NCBI GenBank assembly: GCA_036394315.1
Contig: DASWFI010000088.1
Coordinates: 1 to 12,464 of the forward strand
Reading direction: 5' to 3'
DNA: 12,464 bases
From: DASWFI01 sp036394315
GTDB taxonomy: Bacteria > Patescibacteriota > Doudnabacteria > UBA920 > O2-02-FULL-48-8
Shown: positions 5,627 through 12,180 of the stretch, piece after piece
Position numbering within the stretch: position 1 is the stretch's first letter
How the letters are laid out: each line of letters opens with the position of its first letter
Notes under the pieces: model-generated
Told to the model about the DNA's origin: nothing
The model's input: the letters and a program-made list of their open reading frames with translations, nothing else
Database searches by the model: none
Translations under genes and position numbers: made by a program

Positions 5627-6178
5627 ATGATCAATAATCCTCTATTTCCTGGGCAGCAGGAAAATGAAAAAATTTATTTGGTCATCCGCCAGCACTGGAT
5701 GATTCTGGCGTTGAAAATCTTGGCCTGGTTGCTTTTTGCGGTAATCTTGATAATTAGTGATTGGGCCATAAAAACCTACGCGCCAAATTTACTAATCAGT
5801 CCTTACGCCGAAATCATTACTTTAATCAAAAGCGTTTATCTGTTATTTTTGATTTTAGGGCTTTTTCTCCTTTGGATTATGTATTATCTCAATGTAATGA
5901 TCGTGACCAATGAACGCGTGGTGGACATTACCCAAAACAGTCTTATCTCACATAAAGTGTCTGAACTCAATCTTAACCGGACCCAGGATGTAACAGCTGA
6001 AACCGAAGGGATCCTGGAAACTTTTTTCGATTTCGGCAATGTTTATCTGCAGGACGCAGCAAGTGCCGAACGATTTATTTTTTACAACGTCCCCAATCCC
6101 GCGAAAGTGGAAAAATTGATCCTGGACCTCTACGAAGAAATTGTAGAAAAAGACAAAACAAATCCGACTAAAGAATAA
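5627..6178 (+). CDS. Membrane-anchored bPH-domain protein
   Basis: This 183-residue protein has two membrane helices (about residues 26-45 and 67-89) followed by a bacterial PH-like domain of the YdbS/bPH2 type (about 90-168). The sequence around LNVMIVTNERVVDITQNSL (88-106), a core helix-strand NLNRTQDVTAETEG (115-128), FDFGNVYLQDAA (134-145) and a C-terminal VPNPAKVEKLILDLY helix (155-169) fit that family. The short N-terminal stretch ending in IRQHW is also typical. Such proteins sit in the cytoplasmic membrane with the PH fold in the cytoplasm; their biochemical role is mostly unknown. It is the last gene of the ruvB cluster and is followed by an intrinsic terminator. Confidence 0.85.
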   Translation: MINNPLFPGQQENEKIYLVIRQHWMILALKILAWLLFAVILIISDWAIKTYAPNLLISPYAEIITLIKSVYLLFLILGLFLLWIMYYLNVMIVTNERVVDITQNSLISHKVSELNLNRTQDVTAETEGILETFFDFGNVYLQDAASAERFIFYNVPNPAKVEKLILDLYEEIVEKDKTNPTKE

Positions 6179-6260
6179 CCGCCGATTTCGACCCAGCGAT
6201 CGGCCACGACACTCACACCTGAAGTAAAGCAAACCATTAAGTCGGTATTGGCCACCGTTT

Positions 6261-6290
6261 AGTCGAAGATTACTTCGGCTTTTTATTTTA
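6261..6290 (+). terminator. Rho-independent terminator of the ruvB cluster
   Basis: AGTCGAAG (6261-6268) pairs with CTTCGGCT (6273-6280) with one G-U pair and an ATTA loop, followed by TTTTATTTTA. The U-tract overlaps the recF stop codon (6283-6285) on the other strand. The reverse orientation has no U-tract, so it serves only plus-strand transcripts. The preceding 80 bases (6179-6260) hold no gene I can support. Confidence 0.85.
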
Positions 6291-7344
6291 TCTCATTATT
6301 CTCGACTTTCAATATTTGCGCGTCTTTGGCGATCTTGGGCAAGTGATGTTCTTCGGTGGAAGTGATAAATATCTGATGGCCGCTTAAACTCTCAATAAGC
6401 TTGGTTCTACGAACCTCGTCTAGCTCTGAAAACACGTCGTCCAGCAGAATCAGCGGTTTTTTGCCAGTCATCGCTAAGTATTGGGCCTGGAGCAGCTTTA
6501 AGGCCAGAATTTGAGTTCGCAACTCTCCGCGGGAGGAGTTAAACAAATTCAGTTGGTCATCCTTGTAAATTTCAAAGTCATCGCGATGAGGACCAATTAA
6601 ATTCTTACTACTTCTGACTTCCGCTTCTTCGTGAGCTGCCAGAGTGGCCAATAATTCCTCTTCTGTTTGCACTCCCGTTCGTTTATATCTTAATTCAAAT
6701 TGATTATTAAATCCGGTAAGTTGATTTGTTTTTTGAGTTAAATTTTGATTGAGAAAATCTACAAACTCCTGCCGCTTGTTCGTAATTCTTACAGCCACAG
6801 GGGCAAGCTGTTGATTCCAGAATTCCAATTCATAATTTTGCGCCTCCCTTTTATATATTCGCTCCAGCAGCGCGGCTCTTTGTTTCAGGATGTGATCAAG
6901 CGATTCCAAATCAATGCTGTAGGCCATGTCGATCTGACTTAACGTCTCGTCCAAATACTTGCGTCGCAGAATCGGCCCTAATTGAAATAAATTTAAATCA
7001 TTGGGCACGAACAAAACTACGGAAAACGCGCGCCAAAATCCCCGCTTGGTTTTCTGGTCATTAATTTTATACTGACGTCTTACAGCAGGCAAGACCTGAA
7101 TTATGACTTCGAGTTGAGTTTCTTCCATCTGGCCCTGGAGATTGAAGTGGTCCTGCTGGTTTTGGACCAGGAGATTGTCCGGAGCACGGAAAGATTTGAG
7201 CCGGGAAAGAAAATAAATGCTTTCTAAAAAATTGGTCTTGCCCGAAGCGTTTTCTCCCAAAATTAAGACGAGGTCAGAATTTAATTTGACCTCGCTTTTT
7301 TGATAATTACGGAAGTTTTTTAAAGCAACCTGGTTTAACCTCAT
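6283..7344 (-). CDS. recF: DNA recombination and repair protein RecF
   Basis: This 353-residue SMC/ABC-type ATPase acts with RecO and RecR to load RecA at single-strand gaps. Walker A GENASGKT is at 30-37, with LKNFRNY (8-14) before it. Further family blocks are FVPNDL (112-117), RRKYLDE (127-133) and GPHRDDFEI (251-259). The ABC signature region is SSRGELRTQILALKLL (270-285), and Walker B is LILLDDVFSELD (298-309). Family length is typical. The start ATG follows AAGGGG by three bases, one of few visible Shine-Dalgarno sites here, and lies seven bases after the dnaN stop codon. dnaN and recF are therefore one transcription unit. No gyrB follows; the next genes converge from the opposite strand. 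Confidence 0.95.
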   Translation of the reverse strand: MRLNQVALKNFRNYQKSEVKLNSDLVLILGENASGKTNFLESIYFLSRLKSFRAPDNLLVQNQQDHFNLQGQMEETQLEVIIQVLPAVRRQYKINDQKTKRGFWRAFSVVLFVPNDLNLFQLGPILRRKYLDETLSQIDMAYSIDLESLDHILKQRAALLERIYKREAQNYELEFWNQQLAPVAVRITNKRQEFVDFLNQNLTQKTNQLTGFNNQFELRYKRTGVQTEEELLATLAAHEEAEVRSSKNLIGPHRDDFEIYKDDQLNLFNSSRGELRTQILALKLLQAQYLAMTGKKPLILLDDVFSELDEVRRTKLIESLSGHQIFITSTEEHHLPKIAKDAQILKVENNEIK

Positions 7345-7351
7345 AAACCCC

Positions 7352-8449
7352 TTACAACTTTATCGGCATCACGATGTAAGTATAGTTATCCCGACCCTGA
7401 GGTACTAGGGCTGAGGGTGAGGCATCATTAATCATTTTAAAGTTGACCGCCGGTTCGCTTAAATTATTCAGACAGTCCAGCAGATAGCGATAATTAAATA
7501 CCGCGGCATTTTCATCTCCGATTACTTTCGCTTCCACCTGGGTGGTATTCTCCCCGGAAGCCATAGAAGATGCGGTCACGGTAATTCCAGTGCTTTTAAC
7601 TTCCACCGTGACATTGTTGGAATCAGGAGCGAAGAGGGCCGCGGCCTTCAACGCGTGGGTAAAACCCTGGCGGTCCACCACAGCTTCGGTTTTAAAACTT
7701 TTTGGAATAATCTGGCGATAGTCAGGATACGATCCATCGATGAGGCGGCTGATCAGTTCAGTTTCGTCAAACTTAAACAAAACCTGGGATTCGGAGAAGT
7801 AAATTTCCACTTCACCCTTGCTAATGCTTAAAATCTTATAAACCTCGGATACGGTGCGGGCCGGAACAATAACCTCTTTGGTTCCCCGGGCTGGTTCCAA
7901 AAGCTTGGCTGTCCGCTCTGCCAATCGGTATCGGTCAGTGGCGGCAATTCGGATCTGGTCCCCTTCAAACCCCATAAAAATGCCGGAAATCTCGGGTTGG
8001 GTTTCATTGGCTGCGGAAGCCCAAATCGTTTCGGCAAAAGCATTTCTTAATTCTACGGCATCAATTTTAGCAAACGGTTCATCAGCAACCTGAGGGATTA
8101 AAGGAAAATCTTCGTGGGACAAACCTTTGATGTTGGTATGGTAATTTTCTGATTCCAGGTTAAGCGTATTGTCGGCGCGGCTTTCCAGGGTAACTTTTTC
8201 AGTGGGAAGATTATTTATATATTCATTAATCAATTTTGCGGGCACGGTTAAAGCCCCTTCTTCTTCAACTTTCCCGCCAACCCAGGTGTTAACTCCGATT
8301 TCCAAATTGGTCGAGGATAATTTAATCCGACCCTGATCTGTTTTAACTAAAATATTATTTAAAACCTGAAGCGGGTTTCCTGTTCCCACAACTCTACTAA
8401 CCACAAATAGTCCTCTCTTTAAATTTTCTTTCGTACATACTAACTTCAT
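7352..8449 (-). CDS. dnaN: DNA polymerase III beta sliding clamp
   Basis: This protein of 365 residues, the normal length, has three clamp domains of about 120 residues each. It forms the ring that tethers DNA polymerase III to DNA. Recognisable parts include MKLVCTKENLKRGLFVVSRV at the start, ILVKTDQGRIKLSSTNLEIG (33-52), a central block with ATDRYRLA followed by IVPARTVSEV, and the C-terminal YIVMPIKL (358-365), which contributes to the binding pocket for clamp-binding peptides. It lies downstream of dnaA across a 223-bp AT-rich spacer that probably contains oriC. No Shine-Dalgarno precedes the ATG, so a leaderless or very short leader mRNA is possible. recF follows after seven bases. Confidence 0.96.
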   Translation of the reverse strand: MKLVCTKENLKRGLFVVSRVVGTGNPLQVLNNILVKTDQGRIKLSSTNLEIGVNTWVGGKVEEEGALTVPAKLINEYINNLPTEKVTLESRADNTLNLESENYHTNIKGLSHEDFPLIPQVADEPFAKIDAVELRNAFAETIWASAANETQPEISGIFMGFEGDQIRIAATDRYRLAERTAKLLEPARGTKEVIVPARTVSEVYKILSISKGEVEIYFSESQVLFKFDETELISRLIDGSYPDYRQIIPKSFKTEAVVDRQGFTHALKAAALFAPDSNNVTVEVKSTGITVTASSMASGENTTQVEAKVIGDENAAVFNYRYLLDCLNNLSEPAVNFKMINDASPSALVPQGRDNYTYIVMPIKL

Positions 8450-8672
8450 ATGCTTATAAATAAATAATAATGATAATATATTTTGTGGGTTTGTGTATAA
8501 GGTTTATTTTTCTAATGATTGGCCGGAAACTTTTGTCTTAAAAAAATAATGAAGTGTATTTAATCTGTGGGCAACCAGTCGGATAAGTTTTACTGTTTTA
8601 TAATTCCCACTTTTTTATTAACCCCTCACCTACACTCTACACACCCTTCGCCAACAACTTACTCACAAGCAA
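8450..8672. other. oriC: Probable replication origin (oriC), dnaA-dnaN spacer
   Basis: This 223-bp non-coding spacer has the position of oriC in many bacteria. Bases 8450-8484 contain only three G or C in 35 and form a good unwinding element. Next to them is a perfect TTATNCACA-type DnaA box (8492-8500). Weaker boxes are TTGCCCACA (8566-8574, minus) and TTACTCACA (8659-8667, plus). On the minus strand TTATTATTT lies within the AT-rich part, which could serve as DnaA-trio-like triplets. No replication data exist here; the spacer at 10020-10195 is the alternative. Confidence 0.6.
8492..8500 (-). promoter_or_regulatory. DnaA box TTATACACA
   Basis: On the minus strand the site reads TTATACACA, matching the TTATNCACA consensus at every defined position. 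A degenerate partner, AAACCCACA (8484-8492), abuts it on the side of the AT-rich element. Confidence 0.7.
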
Positions 8673-10010
8673 TTAAACTAAATACAACCGATCTTTTATT
8701 AATTCAATTTCTTGTTTAAGTCCTGAGCGCTCTTTTATAATTCTCTCGATCTTATCAATCGCGTGAATAACCGTAGTATGATCGCGCCCTCCAAAAAATT
8801 CACCGATCGAAGGAAGTGATGTTTCCAGTTCTTTCCGGATGATATACATAGCAATTTGGCGCGGATTAACATACTCTTTTTTACGCGATTGTTTAAGCAA
8901 ATCTTCGGGCGAAACATTGTAAAAATCCGAAACCACCTCAATGATTTTTTTGGCTGAAACACCCCGTTTTTTCGGGGGTGTGATCACATTCACTAAAATG
9001 CTTTTTACCTGCTCTACCGTGGGCCTGGTGTTGTTCAGTTGGCAATAAACCATAAGTCGGTTTAACGCTCCCTCCAGTTCTCTGATATTGCTTTGAATCG
9101 TTTCGGCGATATAGGTTAGGATTTCCGGTTCCACACTGTAATTTTTTTCTTTCGCTTTCGTTTTTAAAATCGCCAATCGGGTTTCCAGGTCGGGCGCTTG
9201 GATATCCGCGATCATCCCCCATTCAAATCTGGAAACCAAACGCTCTTCGATGGCAGGAATTTCTTTCGGCAGTCGGTCAGAAGTCATGACCACCTGCTTG
9301 TTGTTTTGGTGCAAAGCGTTAAATGTATGGAAAAATTCTTCCTGTGTCCCTTCTCGTCCCGCCAGAAATTGAATGTCATCAACCAATAACACATCAACGT
9401 TGCGGTAAAGGGATTTAAACTGGTCAGCTTTGCCGTGGGTAATGGCGGCCACGAACTCGTTGGTGAATCTTTCGCTGGTAACGTATAGAACTTTGGCGTT
9501 GGGGTCTCTTTTTAAAACCTCAGCCCCCACCCCTTGCATTAAATGTGTTTTACCCAGGCCAACCCCCCCGTAAATGAACAATGGATTGTAAACTTGCCCT
9601 GGCTTTTTGCTTACAGCCAAACTGGCGGCGTGAGCCAGTTGGTTATTGGAACCCACGATAAAGGTTGTAAAAGTATATTTCGGGTTAAGGGTCTGGTTTT
9701 CCATCTTTCTGGGAGCGACTCTGGCGACTTCTTTACTCGAAGCAGTGGCGGGTGTTATATACATCGGACTAACGATTTGATACTTAACTTCCTTAATTTC
9801 AGGGGCAATTGCCTTCAAAGCCTTGAGGATATCCTGGTGATATTTATTTTGCAGCCATTCTTTAGTAAAGGCATTAGGAACACCCACGACTATGCCGGTG
9901 TCGCTTTTTTCAATGATTGAGGTATTTTTAAACCAAGTCGTGAAGTTGGCTTTACTGAGAGTGAGTTCCAGATTACCCAGAATGGCTTGCCAAAGCTGTT
10001 GATTCGTCAT
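8673..10010 (-). CDS. dnaA: Chromosomal replication initiator DnaA
   Basis: This 445-residue AAA+ initiator binds DnaA boxes and opens oriC. Domain I begins TNQQLWQAILGNLELTLSKA (2-21) with the family WFKNT block, and a short linker (about 84-108) follows. Domain III carries Walker A GGVGLGKT (148-155), Walker B LLVDDIQ (208-214), RLVSRFEWG (257-265) and sensor 2 NIRELEGALNR (308-318). Domain IV ends with the box-recognition helix GGRDHTTVIHA (407-417). I chose ATG 10010 rather than ATG 10019 because conserved DnaA sequence starts there, and the best -10 (TAGAAT, 10018-10023) overlaps the upstream ATG. That geometry gives a leaderless mRNA. The three extra residues (MKS) cannot be excluded. 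Confidence 0.96.
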   Translation of the reverse strand: MTNQQLWQAILGNLELTLSKANFTTWFKNTSIIEKSDTGIVVGVPNAFTKEWLQNKYHQDILKALKAIAPEIKEVKYQIVSPMYITPATASSKEVARVAPRKMENQTLNPKYTFTTFIVGSNNQLAHAASLAVSKKPGQVYNPLFIYGGVGLGKTHLMQGVGAEVLKRDPNAKVLYVTSERFTNEFVAAITHGKADQFKSLYRNVDVLLVDDIQFLAGREGTQEEFFHTFNALHQNNKQVVMTSDRLPKEIPAIEERLVSRFEWGMIADIQAPDLETRLAILKTKAKEKNYSVEPEILTYIAETIQSNIRELEGALNRLMVYCQLNNTRPTVEQVKSILVNVITPPKKRGVSAKKIIEVVSDFYNVSPEDLLKQSRKKEYVNPRQIAMYIIRKELETSLPSIGEFFGGRDHTTVIHAIDKIERIIKERSGLKQEIELIKDRLYLV

Positions 10011-10017
10011 GGATTTC

Positions 10018-10047
10018 ATTCTAACAAATAAGTTATCAACATGTAAA
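10018..10047 (-). promoter_or_regulatory. dnaA promoter with embedded DnaA-box-like site
   Basis: On the minus strand TTTACA (10042-10047) and TAGAAT (10018-10023) are 18 bp apart, with seven bases from the -10 to ATG 10010. Between the two elements lies TTATCAACA (10033-10041, plus orientation), one mismatch from the DnaA box TTATCCACA. Binding there would block the promoter, so autorepression of dnaA is plausible, as in other bacteria. Confidence 0.55.
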
Positions 10048-10057
10048 TATAGAAAAC

Positions 10058-10075
10058 TTGGCTTATATTAGCCAA
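10058..10075. promoter_or_regulatory. Palindromic operator-like site upstream of dnaA
   Basis: TTGGCTTATATTAGCCAA has perfect 6-bp inverted arms (TTGGCT/AGCCAA) and lies 10 bp upstream of the dnaA -35. It matches the site at 693-712 in 18 of 20 positions when the following AA is included. A transcription factor operator is the simplest reading; the regulator is unknown. Confidence 0.5.
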
Positions 10076-10099
10076 AAAATTAAATAATTGTTAATATGC

Positions 10100-10108
10100 T
10101 GTGGATTG
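10100..10108 (-). promoter_or_regulatory. Weak DnaA-box-like site in dnaA-rpmH spacer
   Basis: The minus strand reads CAATCCACA, keeping the ATCCACA core of TTATCCACA with two mismatches at the 5' end. It sits in the middle of the 175-bp spacer between the divergent dnaA and rpmH promoters. On its own it is weak evidence. Confidence 0.3.
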
Positions 10109-10141
10109 CCAGTGCATTAATAGTTTGGGCTTAATAAGGAG

Positions 10142-10170
10142 ATGACAATTAAGCTAAAGTATAGTATAAT
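10142..10170 (+). promoter_or_regulatory. Promoter of the rpmH-jag operon
   Basis: ATGACA (10142-10147, five of six) and a perfect TATAAT (10165-10170) are 17 bp apart. Transcription should start near 10177, giving a leader of about 19 nt before the rpmH ATG. No Shine-Dalgarno is visible in that leader. Confidence 0.75.
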
Positions 10171-10195
10171 CAGAGGGCTCATTTAATTAAATTCA

Positions 10196-10330
10196 ATGCA
10201 ACCAACATATAATCCGAAAAAGAAGCATCGCAAGCGAGTACATGGATTTTTGCGCCGGATGCGAAGTCCGAAAGGCAGACAGGTGTTGTCCCGCAGGCGG
10301 GCCAAGGGCCGAAAGAAACTTACGGTCTAA
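10196..10330 (+). CDS. rpmH: 50S ribosomal protein L34
   Basis: A 44-residue, extremely basic protein with the L34 pattern: start MQPTYNPKKKHRKRVHGFL, then RRMRSPKGRQVLSRRRAKGR and a short end KKLTV. It is a small component of the large ribosomal subunit. The canonical SxxKRxRxHGFxxR core of L34 is recognisable as NPKKKHRKRVHGFLRRM. Its stop codon overlaps the start of rnpA by one base (TAATG at 10328-10332), the usual coupled rpmH-rnpA arrangement. It is the first gene of a plus-strand operon transcribed away from dnaA. Confidence 0.96.
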   Translation: MQPTYNPKKKHRKRVHGFLRRMRSPKGRQVLSRRRAKGRKKLTV

Positions 10331-10665
10331 TGGGTAAGCTTACGTTTCTTAAATCCGACCATGACTTTGCGGCTTTTAAGGCCAGCAAGTCCTTCCAGAG
10401 CCAAGTTCTTAAGATTCGAGTCCGTTTCCGATCAGACCAAAACACTCCTCGTTTTGGTTTTATTGTCCCGAAAAAAGTTATGCCAAAAGTGGTGGACCGC
10501 AATCTGATCAAACGCCGGATTAAGTCTGTTTTGATGCGAACCGCAGGTGATCTTCGATCAGTAGATATTATTTTCTATCCGCAGAAAGATCTGGTTAAGA
10601 AAAAGTTTGTGGATCTGGAATCGGAAGTTAAACAATTATTTTCAAAAGGTAAATTATGGAAGTAA
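10330..10665 (+). CDS. rnpA: Ribonuclease P protein component
   Basis: A 111-residue basic protein that binds the RNase P RNA (rnpB) and helps position the leader of precursor tRNAs for 5' maturation. The fold blocks are RFGFIVPKKV (41-50) and the RNR signature VVDRNLIKRRIKSVL (54-68), with Arg57, Asn58 and the Lys/Arg cluster 61-63. The C-terminal IIFYPQKDL strand and final helix follow. Length is normal for the family. The first base of its ATG is the last base of the rpmH stop codon, and its final ten bases overlap yidD. The rnpB RNA gene is not seen in this window. Confidence 0.95.
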   Translation: MGKLTFLKSDHDFAAFKASKSFQSQVLKIRVRFRSDQNTPRFGFIVPKKVMPKVVDRNLIKRRIKSVLMRTAGDLRSVDIIFYPQKDLVKKKFVDLESEVKQLFSKGKLWK

Positions 10666-10913
10666 TCAAATTAATTAGCCGAATATTGGCACTGCCCCTG
10701 GTACTGCTGGTTTTAATTTACCAAAAAACTCTTTCGCCTGATCATGGAATGCTGAAACCCTGGTTTCCATATGGTTATTGTAAATTTTATCCGTCATGTT
10801 CAGAATATGCAGTGCAAGTTTTGCGGAGTCAGGGTATTATAGGGTTGCCAAAAATTCTTAAACGATTAATCAGCTGTCGGCCCGGGGTTGCTCCTGCGAT
10901 CGATAAGCCATAA
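10656..10913 (+). CDS. yidD: Membrane protein insertion efficiency factor YidD
   Basis: An 85-residue member of the YidD (UPF0161) family, peripheral to the cytoplasmic membrane and thought to assist YidC in inserting proteins. It has a hydrophobic amphipathic N-terminus (ISRILALPLVLLVLIYQK, about 7-24), the family segment KTLSPDHG (24-31), the conserved CKFYPSCSEYA (42-52) with its cysteines, and RLISCRP (70-76). The usual Gly-rich GGxDPVP ending is replaced by GVAPAIDKP, so the C-terminus is divergent. An AAAGGT sequence about five bases upstream may serve as a Shine-Dalgarno. The gene overlaps rnpA by ten bases and ends three bases before yidC. Confidence 0.93.
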   Translation: MEVIKLISRILALPLVLLVLIYQKTLSPDHGMLKPWFPYGYCKFYPSCSEYAVQVLRSQGIIGLPKILKRLISCRPGVAPAIDKP

Positions 10914-10916
10914 TTT

Positions 10917-11621
10917 ATGGGACATATTTTTAATTTGATTTTTGTTTTCCCGCTTTTGAACCTTTTGGTGTTTTTCTATAATTATATTCCTGATATCGGG
11001 GTTGTGATTATTTTGATCACTGTTCTCGTCCGCTTGCTGCTGCTTCCCTCTTTTCACAAATCCCTGAAACACCAGCGGGCGCTTACAGCACTGCAGCCAA
11101 AGATGCATGAGATCCGCGAGAAATACAAGGACGACAAAGAAGCCCAGGCCAGGGCCACGATGGAACTTTATAAAGTCCACAAGGTTAACCCCTTGAGTTC
11201 TTGTTTACCACTTCTGATTCAATTGCCGATTTTAATCGGGTTGTACCAGGTGTTTATGCGAAGCTTGAATGGCAAGGAATTGACGGGATTATATCATTTT
11301 ATCCACGCTCCCGCAGTTATTAATCCCATCTTTTTACACTGGATTAATCTCGCTCACCGCAACATCATTATGGCGGTTATCGCGGGAGTATTGCAGTATT
11401 ACTTAAGTAAAATTTCCCTGCCGCCCACCCCTACTACTGATCAGATGAGCAAAATGCTCTCTTATCAGACCCTCTACTTCTTGCCCCTGATCACGATTGT
11501 TTTTGGCGCGCAGTTCCCAGCCGGCCTAACATTGTACTGGATCGTTACGACACTGTTTGGAATCGGACAGCAATACTATATCTTACATAAAGAAACGAAA
11601 GAGGCTTTGGCCAAAGCATAA
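10917..11621 (+). CDS. yidC: Membrane protein insertase YidC/Oxa1
   Basis: This is a 234-residue short-form YidC, lacking the large periplasmic domain of E. coli YidC. It inserts and folds proteins in the cytoplasmic membrane, alone or with Sec. Membrane segments are near residues 5-21, 27-44 (with the conserved groove arginine at 39, VLVRLLLLP), 95-116, 148-165 and 183-220. The charged cytoplasmic hairpin KHQRALTALQPKMHEIREKY (51-70) precedes NPLSSCLPLLIQLPILIGLY (91-110), a hallmark block. QFPAGLTLYWIVTT (199-212) is the usual last helix. There is no obvious lipoprotein signal. The start ATG lies three bases after yidD, and jag follows after two bases, an operon order common in bacteria. 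Confidence 0.96.
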   Translation: MGHIFNLIFVFPLLNLLVFFYNYIPDIGVVIILITVLVRLLLLPSFHKSLKHQRALTALQPKMHEIREKYKDDKEAQARATMELYKVHKVNPLSSCLPLLIQLPILIGLYQVFMRSLNGKELTGLYHFIHAPAVINPIFLHWINLAHRNIIMAVIAGVLQYYLSKISLPPTPTTDQMSKMLSYQTLYFLPLITIVFGAQFPAGLTLYWIVTTLFGIGQQYYILHKETKEALAKA

Positions 11622-11623
11622 TT

Positions 11624-12112
11624 ATGAACGAAATTCTAAAAAATATTATTCTGGACCTATTGCATCATATGGATTTTGACGCGCAGCTTTATGAGCGACA
11701 AGAAGAAGGCCGAACCGTGTTTAATATAAAAACCCGGGATGCCCAGCTTTTGATCGGCAAACAGGGTGCGAATTTGGAAGCTTTGCAGCATATGGTTCGC
11801 ATCTTGTTTCGCAAGCACTCGCAGGACGACCGTTTTCCTTTTGCCCTGGACATCGATGATTATAGGGACAAGAGAGTTTTGTACTTGAAGGAACTGGCGC
11901 GCAAAGCCGCTCACCATGTGCGGGAAACCAGAAAGCCAGTGAGCCTGGAACCTATGCCGGCTTATGAGCGTCGAGTGGTGCACAGCTACCTGTCGCTTTA
12001 CAATGACATTGGATCAGAAAGCATGGGCGAGGAACCGAATCGCAAATTGATCATCAAACTAAAAGTCAAAGCTAAAGATCCAGACGGGTTTAACTTTATT
12101 GAGAATTCTTGA
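11624..12112 (+). CDS. jag: RNA-binding KH-R3H protein Jag/KhpB
   Basis: A 162-residue cytoplasmic RNA-binding protein. The KH domain (about 25-100) carries the GxxG loop as IGKQGANLEALQ (44-55), and the R3H domain (about 100-150) carries PMPAYERRVVHSYLS (110-124) and GEEPNRKLII (135-144). The N-terminal Jag domain found in many Firmicutes proteins is absent, which is typical of reduced forms. In Gram-positive bacteria KhpB pairs with KhpA and affects cell division and RNA stability; the same role here is inferred. It is the last gene of the operon, and the -35 of a new promoter overlaps its TGA stop codon. Confidence 0.94.
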   Translation: MNEILKNIILDLLHHMDFDAQLYERQEEGRTVFNIKTRDAQLLIGKQGANLEALQHMVRILFRKHSQDDRFPFALDIDDYRDKRVLYLKELARKAAHHVRETRKPVSLEPMPAYERRVVHSYLSLYNDIGSESMGEEPNRKLIIKLKVKAKDPDGFNFIENS

Positions 12113-12137
12113 CAATTTTTCAACCAAGATTTAAAAT
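12109..12137 (+). promoter_or_regulatory. Strong promoter overlapping the jag stop codon
   Basis: A perfect TTGACA (12109-12114) and TAAAAT (12132-12137) are 17 bp apart. The -35 includes the jag TGA (12110-12112). Transcription should begin near 12144, upstream of the hairpin at 12153-12170, so the ORF6N gene would have a leader of about 37 nt that contains a terminator. Confidence 0.7.
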
Positions 12138-12152
12138 TTAAGCATATTAAGG

Positions 12153-12180
12153 CGGCTTAATCGAAAGCCGTTTTTATTTT
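12153..12180 (+). terminator. Intrinsic terminator between jag and ORF6N gene
   Basis: CGGCTT (12153-12158) and AAGCCG (12165-12170) form a 6-bp stem with loop AATCGA, followed by TTTTTATTTT. It fits as the end of the rpmH-jag operon. Because a promoter precedes it and an ATG follows it immediately at 12181, it may also attenuate the ORF6N gene. Confidence 0.8.

Noticed and set aside
6179..6260. Possible small RNA or short gene between the bPH-domain gene and its terminator
   Set aside because: I found no promoter or convincing reading frame in these 82 bases.
10866..11180. Minus-strand open frame of 104 codons over yidC
   Set aside because: It is antisense to well-supported yidD and yidC and encodes no recognisable domain.
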